Shown here one piece after another: positions 43,217 through 52,238 of a stretch of 64,000 bases of DNA; the stretch's first letter is position 1, and each line of letters opens with the position of its first letter. The stretch lies in the NCBI GenBank assembly GCA_965262485.1, contig OZ253540.1, positions 248,001 through 312,000 on the forward strand. The letters are read 5' to 3'. This stretch comes from Bin87 sp965262485. GTDB taxonomy: Bacteria; Chloroflexota; Dehalococcoidia; Lucifugimonadales; UBA3495. The position numbers were made by a program, and so were the translations under genes. The notes under the pieces were generated by a model. It did no database searches. It saw only the letters and a list, made by a program, of their open reading frames with translations, and had not been told where the DNA came from.

Positions 43217-43240
43217 GCAGTCACTAGCAGTATAGGGGAT

Positions 43241-43468
43241 TTAATTGTCCAGACCAAGGTCTCGCCTTACCTCGGCGGACGTATAGACACGTTCCTTGCC
43301 GCTGCGAATGCGCTTGAGAACCTCCACGGAAAGGTAATAGTCCTCAATGTCGTCAACCCCACGGTCAATAATCTCACGCAGAAAGAACGACTTGGAGCGT
43401 CCGGTTTGCGACGCCAGGAAATTGAGCCGCTGCTCGGTTTCAGGCGAAAGTAGGATGGAAGTCGCCAT
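43241..43468 (-). CDS. RelB-type ribbon-helix-helix antitoxin
   Basis: A 75-residue protein. It starts with a ribbon strand (ATSILLSPETEQRLNFLAS) and a helix (FFLREIIDRGVDDIEDYYLS), and its C-terminus ends in SAEVRRDLGLDN. This layout matches RelB/DUF6290-type antitoxins, which bind and repress their own operator and neutralise a RelE-family toxin. No toxin frame overlaps or follows it: the 77 bp downstream are a hairpin and the Rieske stop. It is therefore an orphan in this window. Confidence 0.7.
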   Translation of the reverse strand: MATSILLSPETEQRLNFLASQTGRSKSFFLREIIDRGVDDIEDYYLSVEVLKRIRSGKERVYTSAEVRRDLGLDN

Positions 43469-43488
43469 GTTGTATTCCTGCGCAGCGC

Positions 43489-44007
43489 TTAGCCGTTGAT
43501 AGTTTTCTCTATTCTGTCGATTGTCTTGCCCAACGCATTCCCGCCTTCGTAGAGGTAGGTAACGCGCTCGTTGATCTGTTTCACCAACTTTTCCCGTTCC
43601 TTAGGATCACCTTCCGTGGCTAGCCGCTTGAGGCGATTAGTGATTTGTACTTTAGTGCCCCGCCAGCCAGCCTTAGCGTGATTCCGTACCGTCCACCAGT
43701 CCAAGCCCAATTCTTTGCTGATGCGCGCATACGTATGGCCCAAGGCTATCCTTTTGTTGATGTCGTCGATTGTCGCTTTATCCAGCTCCACACTAATCCC
43801 CTTGTCAGCAACCCCGTCCTGTTGTGCCCGTATCTCCTCGATATTAGGAGGATATACGCCCAATTCGATTAATTCCTGCAAGGCGGCCCGATCACCCTGC
43901 TTTTCCCGAGCTTTGGCATTCGCTACTTTGATGTGCCACTCTCGCGCCTCTGGCGACAGCGCACTCAACGGCGTAAACGGTGTGGGATCAGTGAAACGAT
44001 TTACCAT
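43489..44007 (-). CDS. uncharacterised helix-turn-helix protein
   Basis: A 172-residue basic protein. The segment INKRIALGHTYARISKELGLDWWTVRNHAKAGWRG (about residues 100-134) looks like a helix-turn-helix of the resolvase/transposase class. It is followed by a coiled helix (KEREKLVKQINERVTYL). I do not recognise a family. It lies 20 bp upstream of the RelB-like gene in the same direction, so it might regulate or accompany it. The ATG at 44007 is preferred; the extension upstream passes through the hairpin at 44033-44068. Confidence 0.6.
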   Translation of the reverse strand: MVNRFTDPTPFTPLSALSPEAREWHIKVANAKAREKQGDRAALQELIELGVYPPNIEEIRAQQDGVADKGISVELDKATIDDINKRIALGHTYARISKELGLDWWTVRNHAKAGWRGTKVQITNRLKRLATEGDPKEREKLVKQINERVTYLYEGGNALGKTIDRIEKTING

Positions 44008-44032
44008 GTAGGACCTTCCTGTGACTAATGTA

Positions 44033-44068
44033 GCAACGACCGCCGGCCCTAATGCCGGCGGTCGTTGC
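44033..44068 (-). terminator. strong hairpin after the LLM flavoprotein gene
   Basis: A perfect 15-bp stem, gcaacgaccgccggc/gccggcggtcgttgc, with a six-base loop, 25 bp downstream of the LLM gene stop and upstream of the HTH gene. No T-run follows, so it may be a stalling hairpin or a factor-dependent terminator rather than a classical one. Confidence 0.55.
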
Positions 44069-44092
44069 CACATCCACTATTGTCGGCTGATC

Positions 44093-45244
44093 CTACCCCT
44101 CTTTCAAAGCGGGGATTACCCTGGTGCCCAGCAATTCGACGGAACGCATTACGTCCTCGTGGGGCATGTGGCCTTCGTTGCCGTAGATGAGGATGTAACC
44201 GGGTTCGAGGTCCTGGCGGATGTGCCGCAATTTCTCGATTACGGTTTCGGGGCTGCCCACGATGATATTGTAGGCGTCCTGCAGCTGCTCATAGCTCATG
44301 CGCTGGCCCATGGTGCCGGTACCGATCAGGGGGCGCGACATCTTGATGCGCAGGGCTTCTCGAGACTGGTAACCGGGCGGGTCGTTGAATTCCATCGGCC
44401 CACGGTTGCGGTGGTTCTCGGTCCACAGGAAGGTTCGGCCAATTTCCTGGGCCTTTTCATCGGTGTCGGCAACCAGGCAGCGGATCAGGTAACCGAAGTG
44501 CTCGGGCCCCGCTTCGTAACCTTCCTCGGCGGCGGTCTCGTGGTAGATGCCCTTGAGCTGCTTGGTCAGGTCCAGCAGGGAGCCCAGGTTCATGTAGGGA
44601 TACCGGTGTTTGGCGGCCCAGATTACGGACTCAGGGCTGCCGGTGCCGGGGAACCAGACCGGAGGGTGCGGCTTCTGGATTGGCACCACCCAGGGGTTGA
44701 CCATGCGGTGCGGCCAATATTCGCCGTCCCAGCGGAACGGGCCGGGTTCCGTCCAGCACTTCATGATAAGGTCGTGGGCCTCTTCGAATCGCGGGCGGTT
44801 TTCGGTGGGCGAATAGCCGGCATGCAGCGTCTCGACGGCGGTGCCCCGAACGAATCCAGAGATGATGCGGCCGCCGCTGATGCAGTCGAGCATAGCGATC
44901 TCTTCGGCCATCTTGACGGGGTCATTGACTGCGATTACGTTGCCCAGCATCGCAATTTTCGCTCTTTTGGTGCGCTGGGTAATAACCGCGGCGTCAACGT
45001 TGACCGACGGCTTCATGCACCAGTACGAACTGTGGTGCTCGTTGGACATGATGCCGTCGAAGCCCACCTCGTCGGCCAACTGATACTGGTCGTGGTAGTT
45101 GGAGTATAGTACGTGGGCCTTTTCGGGATCGAAGTAGGTATTTGGGAAGTGCATCCGCCCCGATTCGTAGGGCGCCAGGTCGTCTTCGGTGACGTGGCCG
45201 TAAGGCTGTTCTGAGAACCAGAACACTTCAAGCTGGTGAGCCAT
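44093..45244 (-). CDS. LLM-class flavin-dependent oxidoreductase (alkanal monooxygenase-like)
   Basis: A 383-residue luciferase-like monooxygenase. It has DEVGFDGIMSNEHHSSYW with the conserved His pair, AKIAMLGNVIAVNDPVKMAEEIAMLDCISGGRIISGFVRG and QKPHPPVWFPGTGSPESVIWAA. These match the larger FMN-dependent alkane/alkanal monooxygenase-like group, but not closely enough to name a substrate. A GGAG-like SD is present upstream of the ATG at 45244. Confidence 0.88.
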   Translation of the reverse strand: MAHQLEVFWFSEQPYGHVTEDDLAPYESGRMHFPNTYFDPEKAHVLYSNYHDQYQLADEVGFDGIMSNEHHSSYWCMKPSVNVDAAVITQRTKRAKIAMLGNVIAVNDPVKMAEEIAMLDCISGGRIISGFVRGTAVETLHAGYSPTENRPRFEEAHDLIMKCWTEPGPFRWDGEYWPHRMVNPWVVPIQKPHPPVWFPGTGSPESVIWAAKHRYPYMNLGSLLDLTKQLKGIYHETAAEEGYEAGPEHFGYLIRCLVADTDEKAQEIGRTFLWTENHRNRGPMEFNDPPGYQSREALRIKMSRPLIGTGTMGQRMSYEQLQDAYNIIVGSPETVIEKLRHIRQDLEPGYILIYGNEGHMPHEDVMRSVELLGTRVIPALKEG

Positions 45245-45340
45245 GTTGGTTTGCTCCTTCTTGGTGTTGCGCGGCAGAATGGGTCGAGTGTGGCAGCGGG
45301 GTTGGTTCCGGTAATTGGGGAACGATGGGGTTTCTGCCGG

Positions 45341-46135
45341 CTAAAGGCTGTTCAGGAAGCTGTTGACTGCAGAAACAAATTCGCTGCGCTTTTCAATGGC
45401 CGGCGAATGGCCACAATTGTCGATGATGCAAAGTTGACTGCCATTGATCGCCTGCTGGAACATGTGCCCACATTCAACGGGAATGATGGCATCTTCCCGG
45501 CCCCAGACGATCAGCGTTGGCGTGTCGACGCGAGCCAGCGTATGCGGTAGGCTCGGGTTGTTCAGGTATGGTCGCCAGCAGAGTTGAGAGGCGGTGATGG
45601 CGTTGGAGTGGACTACCAGCTGTTCTTCGGGAGTCAACTCGCGGGTGAGGATTTCGTAGTTTTCCACCTGGCCGGGATCGTAGAAGCGCTGCTGTAGCCT
45701 GGTGTCGGCGGAAACCATGAAAATCTCTGCGATCTCGCCTTGAATCGGTTTGATGCCGGCGGCGTCCACCAGGATCAGGGCGTCGATGTTGTGGTCATCC
45801 ATGGCTGCCATCTCGGCAGAAACCCAGCCACCCATTGATGAGCCCATGAGCACGATGTTCTGCAAGCCCAGGGCGTCAATGAACATGTGGTTGAAAAACG
45901 CCACGTCAGTAATGGTCTTGGCCCAACCGGGGCCTTCGGTCCCATTGAAACCGGGTTGGCTGGGAACGTACACCGTGTAATTGGCCGCCAGGTCTTCGTG
46001 ATAGGCCTGCCATCCGGACGATCCGCCGGCGCCGTGGAAAAAGACCAGTGGTGGGCCGCTGCCGCCGGAGAACATCTCCACGGCGGTACCATTAACGTTT
46101 ACGGAGGTTCGGGAACCGCTCTGTACTGTTGTCAT
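45341..46135 (-). CDS. alpha/beta-hydrolase fold protein
   Basis: A 264-residue alpha/beta hydrolase. Oxyanion segment PLVFFHGAGGSSGW (about residues 30-43), nucleophile elbow LMGSSMGGWVSAEM with Ser at about position 98, catalytic Asp in VWGREDAIIPVE (about 213) and His in CGHSPAIEKRSEF (about 246). It resembles meta-cleavage-product hydrolases and haloalkane dehalogenase-like enzymes. Substrate unknown. It is 96 bp upstream of the LLM gene, possibly in one catabolic unit. Confidence 0.87.
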   Translation of the reverse strand: MTTVQSGSRTSVNVNGTAVEMFSGGSGPPLVFFHGAGGSSGWQAYHEDLAANYTVYVPSQPGFNGTEGPGWAKTITDVAFFNHMFIDALGLQNIVLMGSSMGGWVSAEMAAMDDHNIDALILVDAAGIKPIQGEIAEIFMVSADTRLQQRFYDPGQVENYEILTRELTPEEQLVVHSNAITASQLCWRPYLNNPSLPHTLARVDTPTLIVWGREDAIIPVECGHMFQQAINGSQLCIIDNCGHSPAIEKRSEFVSAVNSFLNSL

Positions 46136-46258
46136 ACTCTCGTTCCTGCCCAGTTTGAGTTGCCGCTATTCTGTAACAGGGGTAGTCGGATGTCAAGACG
46201 GGTGCCTGTCGTGGCACGAAACCGCCCGGGCGCAACGCAAATCGTAGCGCCGGCAAAT

Positions 46259-47251
46259 CTATCCGTCGCGTTGCAGAAGTCTCGCTATGGCCCGGTTTAC
46301 CAGGTTGGCAGCCATAGGAATTTTGTAGGCGTTGTCGGGCAGCGGCCTGGGATCTACGATCGCCAGCGATCCGGCTTCCGCCGTTGATACCGATGCGGCC
46401 GGTTGGGATCGCAAGTATTCCTCGGTGGCAGCGGCGCGATATGGGGTGGGTGCCACTCCCCCCAGGACTATCGATGCCTGACTGATGGAGCCGTCCACCA
46501 CATCAATAGCTGCTGCCACACTTACAAGGGCGAAATCTCCAGATTCCCGTTCCCCTGCTTTCAGGTAAATGCTGCGCTGCGCCGGGGATGGCGGTGGCAA
46601 TGTGATGCCGGTAAGGATCTCTCCCGGTGTCAGAATGTTCTCCCTCATCACATCCACTTCGGGGCCGATGAAGAATTGGTCGATGGGCAAATCCCGTTCC
46701 CCCTGGAGGCCGGCTATGGTTACTGAGGCTCCCAGCGCTGTCAGCGCCACTGCGGTATCGGACGGGTGCACGATGAAACACCGATCGCCTCCGGTGACGC
46801 ACAGATACTTGCCCATTCCTTGAACGGCAAAACAGTGGTCGCCCCCACGCTTCAAACACACCGTCAGGGGATGGCGATAGTACCAGCAGCGTGGACGCTG
46901 GTTGAGGTTCCCACCCAATGTCCCCAGGTTGCGGACCTGTGGAGTGGCGAGACCAGCCGCAGCTTCGGCGAGCGCCGTATGGTTGTTATGGATTTCAGCG
47001 TGGGCAGCGATGTCCGCGATGGTGACCAGGGCGCCTATTCGCAACTCCCCACTGGCAGTTGCCGCGATTTGGCGCAAGTTAGAATCGGGCACGTTATCCA
47101 GCGCGACCAATGTGGACGGGGTGGCGGTGCCGTCCCGTATTTCGGACAGCAGATCGGTGCCGCCTGCAATCATGGCGGCTCCGTTGGGTTCTGAGGCCAG
47201 GATGGCGCAGGCCTCATTCAGTGTTGCCGGTTGGCGCAGACGGAACGGCAT
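46259..47251 (-). CDS. molybdenum hydroxylase FAD-binding subunit (CoxM/XdhB-like)
   Basis: A 330-residue FAD subunit of the xanthine-dehydrogenase/CO-dehydrogenase family. It starts MPFRLRQPATLNEACAILASEPN, contains MIAGGTDLLSEIRDG as the FAD-binding block (about residues 28-42) and the second FAD motif TLGGNLNQRPRCWYYR (about residue 110). It is 6 bp downstream of the catalytic subunit gene. Substrate is not predictable. Confidence 0.88.
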   Translation of the reverse strand: MPFRLRQPATLNEACAILASEPNGAAMIAGGTDLLSEIRDGTATPSTLVALDNVPDSNLRQIAATASGELRIGALVTIADIAAHAEIHNNHTALAEAAAGLATPQVRNLGTLGGNLNQRPRCWYYRHPLTVCLKRGGDHCFAVQGMGKYLCVTGGDRCFIVHPSDTAVALTALGASVTIAGLQGERDLPIDQFFIGPEVDVMRENILTPGEILTGITLPPPSPAQRSIYLKAGERESGDFALVSVAAAIDVVDGSISQASIVLGGVAPTPYRAAATEEYLRSQPAASVSTAEAGSLAIVDPRPLPDNAYKIPMAANLVNRAIARLLQRDG

Positions 47252-47257
47252 AGTGAT

Positions 47258-49546
47258 TTACCCGGAGCCCGATTTCCGGTTTTGCAGGGCAATCAAAATC
47301 TTGTCGGGAGTCACCGGCAATTCAACGAAGCGCACTCCAATGGCATCGTACAAAGCGTTTACGATCGCGGGAGCCACGCCGACCGACGGCACTTCTCCGA
47401 GCGCTTTTGCCCCCATTGGGCCGATGGGGTCCACAACGTTGGCGTAGATCGTTTCAACGGCAGGGTAGTCGCGAATCGTTGGGCTTTTGTGCTCAAGATA
47501 ACTGCCGTTGAGTGTAACGCCGGTCGGAACATCGGTAACAAGTTCTTCACTGAGGGCGAAACCGAGCATCTGGGAAATAGCGCCTTCAACCTGATTCAAT
47601 GCGGTGCGAGGGTTGATGATTCGCCCCGAATCCTGGGCCGCGACATACCGCGATACACGCACGCGACCGGTGGCAGTATCGACTTCAACCTCGCAGAAAT
47701 GCGCGCCGAACGAGTTGACGATGTAATCCGGGCTGCCCGGCGTGACCGTCGCTTCGGCGCTCAAAGATTCGGGGGCCACTGATTGAGCCAGTTGGGCGAA
47801 CGTCACGCGGTTCGCGGGTTCGCTGGCGACGAACACCGCACCGTCGGCCATGGACAGGTCATCGCGTCGCGCCTGCAATTGACGCGCAGCCACCGCAAAA
47901 ACGCGGTCACGTAATTTCTCGGCAGCGTGCAGAACCGCAGTTCCGGTGGAGAACGTGGCCGTGGACCCGGCCGTTATGGGGGCATTGGGCGTGGCCGCCG
48001 TGTCGGCGAACAGCGGTTGAATATCTTCGTAGCCAATGGAAAGAGCTTCGGCTGCCAGCTGCGCCAGCACCGTAACGGCCCCTTCGCCCACGTCGATCAA
48101 TCCGCTGACCAGTTGCACTTTGCCATCCGTTCCGATGGCCAGGCCGGCAGCCGATTCGGAGCCCACGCCGCCGCGATAGATCATCATGCTCATGCCGTGA
48201 CCACGACGAACAAAGGGGTCGGAATTATCGGTTCGTTGGAACGACTCGCCCCACCCGAACTGGGCTGCACCGCGGCGCAGACATTCTTCCAAACCGTTGC
48301 TGGAGAACGGAATGCCGCCTTCAAGGGGTTGCCCGTCCACGATCTCGTTGGTGGGCGACAGGCGTGGGCCAGCCTGTCCTTCCAGCGGTACATGATTGCG
48401 GAGGCGAAACGCCAGCGGATCCATGCCGATGGCGTCAGCGGCCCGGTCGATCAGCGTTTCGAGCGCGAAGTGTCCCTGGGGAGCTCCCAGAGCGCGGTAG
48501 CTGCCGGCAACGGGTTTGTTGGTGGTGGCCGGACGCGCATCGAACCGGACGTTGGGGCAGCGGTACAGGTAAAGTATCCCCTGGCCGGCACGGCGAGCCA
48601 CGCCCGGGGCCGAGGATTGATACGCGCCGGAATCCAAGATGGCGTTGCCGTGGATGGCCGTGATGTCGCCGTTGTGTTTCACGCCGATTCTCAGGTTGAT
48701 CCGACCCCCGTGGCGAGTCCGGCCCGCGACGAACTCTTCCTCGCGGCTGTACTCGACGCGGACGGGTTCGCCAGCGCGTTGAGCCAACAATGCAGCGAGC
48801 GCTGCCATACGCGACTCGTCCTTGTTGCCGTATCCGCCGCCCATGGTGGGACCGATTACGCGCACCTGCTCGGCGGGGACTCCCAGGACATGGGCCAGCG
48901 CAGCCCGGTCTACGTGGACTCCGCGAGTGGACTTCCATACCGTCAGGTGGCCATTTTCCCAGGCAGCCAGAGCAGCCCGAGGTTCGAGGGGTGTGGCCGA
49001 ATGCGTCGGCAGAGTATAGGTCTCTTCGAGAATTATGTCGGCGGCTGCGAATCCGGCATCGATGTCGCCACGCTGGAGGGCCAAAGGTTCAGGGATGGCC
49101 AGATTGCCGTTGGGGTGGATGGCCGGTGCGCCGGGTTCCAGGGCGGCAACCGGATCCGTAACAAAAGGCAGGAGCCGATATTCGACCTTTACCATTGCAG
49201 CAGCGCGACTGGCAGTGTCCAGGTCAGTGGCGGCCACCGCGGCCACTTCGTCGCCAACGAACCTGACGCGCGTGTCCAGCACCAACAAATCGGGGGCCAA
49301 ACGGGCGACCGGGGCATCGTCCGGCGTAACGGCAGCACGGACACCTTCCAGGGCCAGGGCGCCGCTAACATCGACCGAGATTACGTCGGCGTGGGGATGC
49401 GGGCTGCGGACGATTACGCCGTGCAGCATCCCCGGCAATGATATGTCCGCCGAATACTGAGCAGCGCCGGTGAGTTTGTCTGCCAGCTCTCGCCGTGGCA
49501 CGCTGTGGCCCACGGTGGTAAGTGGCGGTGGCGGTGTGGTTGTCAT
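47258..49546 (-). CDS. molybdenum hydroxylase catalytic (molybdopterin) subunit, xanthine-dehydrogenase family
   Basis: A 762-residue large subunit. Domain 1 begins GHSVPRRELADKLTGAAQYSADISLPGMLHGVIVRSP. The molybdopterin domain has a GGGYGNKDESR block (about residue 245), GSYRALGAPQGHFALE and, near the C-terminus, GAKALGEVPSVGVAPAI with the conserved catalytic Glu. The ATG at 49546 is chosen at the start of homology; the frame further upstream reads through repeat B8. Substrates of the family include purines, CO and N-heterocycles. The active-site loop is not clearly of the CO-dehydrogenase type, so no substrate is named. Confidence 0.9.
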   Translation of the reverse strand: MTTTPPPPLTTVGHSVPRRELADKLTGAAQYSADISLPGMLHGVIVRSPHPHADVISVDVSGALALEGVRAAVTPDDAPVARLAPDLLVLDTRVRFVGDEVAAVAATDLDTASRAAAMVKVEYRLLPFVTDPVAALEPGAPAIHPNGNLAIPEPLALQRGDIDAGFAAADIILEETYTLPTHSATPLEPRAALAAWENGHLTVWKSTRGVHVDRAALAHVLGVPAEQVRVIGPTMGGGYGNKDESRMAALAALLAQRAGEPVRVEYSREEEFVAGRTRHGGRINLRIGVKHNGDITAIHGNAILDSGAYQSSAPGVARRAGQGILYLYRCPNVRFDARPATTNKPVAGSYRALGAPQGHFALETLIDRAADAIGMDPLAFRLRNHVPLEGQAGPRLSPTNEIVDGQPLEGGIPFSSNGLEECLRRGAAQFGWGESFQRTDNSDPFVRRGHGMSMMIYRGGVGSESAAGLAIGTDGKVQLVSGLIDVGEGAVTVLAQLAAEALSIGYEDIQPLFADTAATPNAPITAGSTATFSTGTAVLHAAEKLRDRVFAVAARQLQARRDDLSMADGAVFVASEPANRVTFAQLAQSVAPESLSAEATVTPGSPDYIVNSFGAHFCEVEVDTATGRVRVSRYVAAQDSGRIINPRTALNQVEGAISQMLGFALSEELVTDVPTGVTLNGSYLEHKSPTIRDYPAVETIYANVVDPIGPMGAKALGEVPSVGVAPAIVNALYDAIGVRFVELPVTPDKILIALQNRKSGSG

Positions 49547-49643
49547 ATCAGGTCGCCCCACGGTGTTGGACGGGTCGCTGGGTTTCGGTGGGCTGCGCCT
49601 GATGGTATCAATGGCCCGGTCAGACGTCAACGACGGCAGCGCC

Positions 49644-49862
49644 CTCACGCGTACCCGCATTGTCAATCCAAACCGGCCTGCTGTCATTGCGAGGAGCACA
49701 GCGACGTGGGTGCGCCCCTCACCCCCGGCCCCTCTCCCACCGGGAGAGGGGGACTGCCGTTTTACATCGATGAACAGGATGGACAGGATTGGGGAGGGGA
49801 CGGGATTGCCAACCCCCGCATCGAGTACGGGCTCGCAATGACAGATTGGGTACGCATGAGCG
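49644..49862. repeat. family B composite element, copy B8
   Basis: A composite of about 219 bp. The left end reads ctcacgcgtacccgcattgt and the right end gcaatgacagattgggtacg. Between them lie the cacccccggcccctctccca/gggagaggggg palindrome and the gaacaggatggacaggattg module, in the same order as in B7. It occupies the divergent promoter region between the catalytic subunit and the Fe-S subunit genes (49547-49904). Confidence 0.75.
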
Positions 49863-49904
49863 GCAGCGCCATGTACTTGCCGAGGGACGACCGCGGGCGT
49901 TAGG

Positions 49905-50417
49905 ATGGTGGACGATATGGTTGCGCGAGATTCAAGCCCAGACCACGGTGATCTGATGGAACTCAATATCACGGTCAACGGTAACTCGGTGGCGATTCAG
50001 GTGCACCAGTATTGGTCGTTGCTCGACGTACTGCGGGATTCGCTCGGATTGACGGGCGCGAAGCGAGGTTGCGACCGGGGCGAGTGTGGGTCGTGCACCG
50101 TGTTGCTGGATGGCAAACCTGTAAATGCCTGCCAGGTGCTGGCCTCTCGCATCGACGGCACAAATGTTGCGACCATAGAGGGTCTGGCTTCCGGCGGGAT
50201 ATTGTCGGAGCTGCAGCAGTCGTATCTCGACGAAGACGGGGGTCAATGCGGTTTTTGCACACCGGGATTCGTGATGGCCACCAGGGCGTTGCTAAACACC
50301 AACCCCACACCAACCGATGATGAAATCCGAGAAGCGTTGTCGGGCAACCTCTGCCGCTGCAACGCCTACGGTCGCATACTGGCATCGGTGAGAACGGCAA
50401 TAGAGCGGGAAGCGTAG
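49905..50417 (+). CDS. molybdenum hydroxylase [2Fe-2S] subunit (CoxS/XdhC-like)
   Basis: A 170-residue iron-sulfur subunit. The first cluster motif is GCDRGECGSCTVLLDG with Cys at about residues 56, 61 and 64. The second is GQCGFCTPGFVMA with the matching LCRCNAYGRI further on (about 143). It is the small subunit of the same enzyme but lies divergent to the other two, separated by B8. The start may be the ATG at 49905 or an internal ATG at 49956, where homology starts; the latter would give about 153 residues. Confidence 0.88.
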   Translation: MVDDMVARDSSPDHGDLMELNITVNGNSVAIQVHQYWSLLDVLRDSLGLTGAKRGCDRGECGSCTVLLDGKPVNACQVLASRIDGTNVATIEGLASGGILSELQQSYLDEDGGQCGFCTPGFVMATRALLNTNPTPTDDEIREALSGNLCRCNAYGRILASVRTAIEREA

Positions 50418-50664
50418 CGGCCGATCCTGGCGAGGAAGATCCCGCGGATCGTTGGATCGATTGTCCGCCTCTGCTATTTTTCCGTCGTTTGCCGCAGCCG
50501 GAGCGACGCCCGCACTGTCTCCGAACCACAAATTCCGGCGGCGGGTGTCCATGAGTACCGTCGAATAGCTGCACCATGCTCGAAGGTTGCCGCGTCGGAA
50601 GTCATATCGTGCCTCTGGGCTCCGGGCAACTCGACATGCAAGTGTCGAAGCCGGGCCGGCAGCA

Positions 50665-50841
50665 GGGCAACCGCATTCTAATTTAATCGGCTTTGCAGGC
50701 GTCCGTCATTCCCGCGAAAGCGGGAATCCATACAGCTTGCTTCCGTACAGTTGACGTACAACCAAACGACCCGGATTCCCGCTTTCGCGGGAATGACGGT
50801 AACGGTATATGAGGTTCCCTAAAGTTAGAATGCGATTGCCC
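50665..50841. repeat. family A-related palindromic element, copy A5
   Basis: A palindromic element of about 177 bp. Its outer arms gggcaaccgcattctaattt and aaagttagaatgcgattgccc differ from A1-A4, but the inner hairpins (cattcccgcgaaagcgggaat twice) are the same. It sits in 50418-50953 between the Fe-S subunit gene and glyA. I see nothing else in 50418-50664. Confidence 0.7.
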
Positions 50842-50953
50842 TGGCCCCGGGAACGGGATACCGCCGCCGCTGCTTTCGATTTGTTATGATGAAAAAGCAG
50901 TTTCGCCACCCGGCGTACCCTGATGATTGATATCCCCGAGGAGACAATTGACC

Positions 50954-52204
50954 ATGACCACAGTTCTTGAACGCATCGATCCTGCCGTTGCCCAGGCGAT
51001 TGCCAACGAAAACCGGCGGCAGCGGGATTCCATCGTGCTCATTGCCTCGGAGAATTATGCCAGCAAGGCAGTGTTGGAAGCCCAAGCCCAGTTGATGAAC
51101 AACAAATACGCCGAGGGATACCCGGGCCGTCGATACTACGGTGGTTGCGAAAACGTGGATGTGGTTGAAACGCTGGCTATCGACCGGGTCAAAGAGCTAT
51201 TTGGCGCCCAACACGCCAACGTGCAGGCCCACAGCGGCGCCCAGGCCAACATGGCGGCGTATTTCGCGGTATTGGAGACGGGCGACACCGTTCTCGGTAT
51301 GCAACTGGACATGGGTGGACACCTGACCCACGGCGCTGGGGTGAACTTTTCCGGCAACCTGTACAACTTCGTGCCTTACGGCGTGAATCGGGACTCGGAG
51401 ACCATCGACTACGACCAGGTTGAACGACTGGCGCGGGAGCACAATCCCAAACTGATCGTTGCGGGTTGCAGCAGCTACTCGCGTATCCTGGATTTCCCAA
51501 GATTCAGAGCAATCGCCGATTCGGTGGGCGCTCTGCTGATGGTGGATATGGCCCATATCTCGGGGCTGATTGCCGGCGGGGCGCATCCGTCGCCATTGCC
51601 GCACGCGCAGATCGTTACCTCCACGACGCAGAAAACGCTGCGGGGCCCACGCGGCGGTATAATTCTCGCCGATGCCGACCTGGCCCGAAAAATAGATTTC
51701 GCAGTTTTCCCGTATATGCAGGGTGGGCCGTTCATGCACGTTATTGCCGCGAAAGCGGTTTGCTTCGCCGAGGCCCTTCAGCCCGATTTCTCACGCTACG
51801 CCCACCAGGTGGTAGCCAACGCCCAGGCAATGGCGCAGGAGTTGTCTGAGTCGGGCGTACGGCTGGTTGCCGGCGGGACCGATAATCACCTGATGCTGGT
51901 GGATCTCACGCCGCTGGACATTACCGGCCGGCAGGCGGAACGGGCCCTGGAATCGGTGAACATCGTGGCCAACAAGAACGCGATACCATACGACCGGCTG
52001 CCTCCGCGCACTGCGTCCGGGTTGCGCCTGGGTACCCCTGCCATCACGAGCCGGGGCATGGGCGAAGATGACACGCGGCAGGTTGCCAGGTTGATCGTGC
52101 GTACGCTGGCGAGCATAGGCGACGAGGCGGCCCTGTCTGCAATTGGGGAAGAGGTCAGGCACCTGGGCAACCGGTTCCCTGTCCCCGGCCTGGACGACGA
52201 ATAA
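50954..52204 (+). CDS. glyA: serine hydroxymethyltransferase
   Basis: A 416-residue PLP enzyme converting serine and THF to glycine and methylene-THF. It has the N-terminal ENRRQRDSIVLIASENYAS, the segment NNKYAEGYPGRRYYGGCE near residue 45, and the PLP lysine in VTSTTQKTLRGPRGGII (about residue 225). The start ATG (50954) follows AGGAG closely. It supplies or consumes the same one-carbon units as the glycine-cleavage block, which is 21 kb away here. Confidence 0.95.
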   Translation: MTTVLERIDPAVAQAIANENRRQRDSIVLIASENYASKAVLEAQAQLMNNKYAEGYPGRRYYGGCENVDVVETLAIDRVKELFGAQHANVQAHSGAQANMAAYFAVLETGDTVLGMQLDMGGHLTHGAGVNFSGNLYNFVPYGVNRDSETIDYDQVERLAREHNPKLIVAGCSSYSRILDFPRFRAIADSVGALLMVDMAHISGLIAGGAHPSPLPHAQIVTSTTQKTLRGPRGGIILADADLARKIDFAVFPYMQGGPFMHVIAAKAVCFAEALQPDFSRYAHQVVANAQAMAQELSESGVRLVAGGTDNHLMLVDLTPLDITGRQAERALESVNIVANKNAIPYDRLPPRTASGLRLGTPAITSRGMGEDDTRQVARLIVRTLASIGDEAALSAIGEEVRHLGNRFPVPGLDDE

Positions 52205-52238
52205 TATTTTACGCTGAGTCTGGCGCTGGGGCAGGGGT

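Noticed and set aside
47927..49441. A 504-codon open frame on the plus strand
   Set aside because: It is antisense to the molybdopterin subunit, which has clear family motifs. Long antisense frames are common in high-GC DNA and this one has no recognisable domain.
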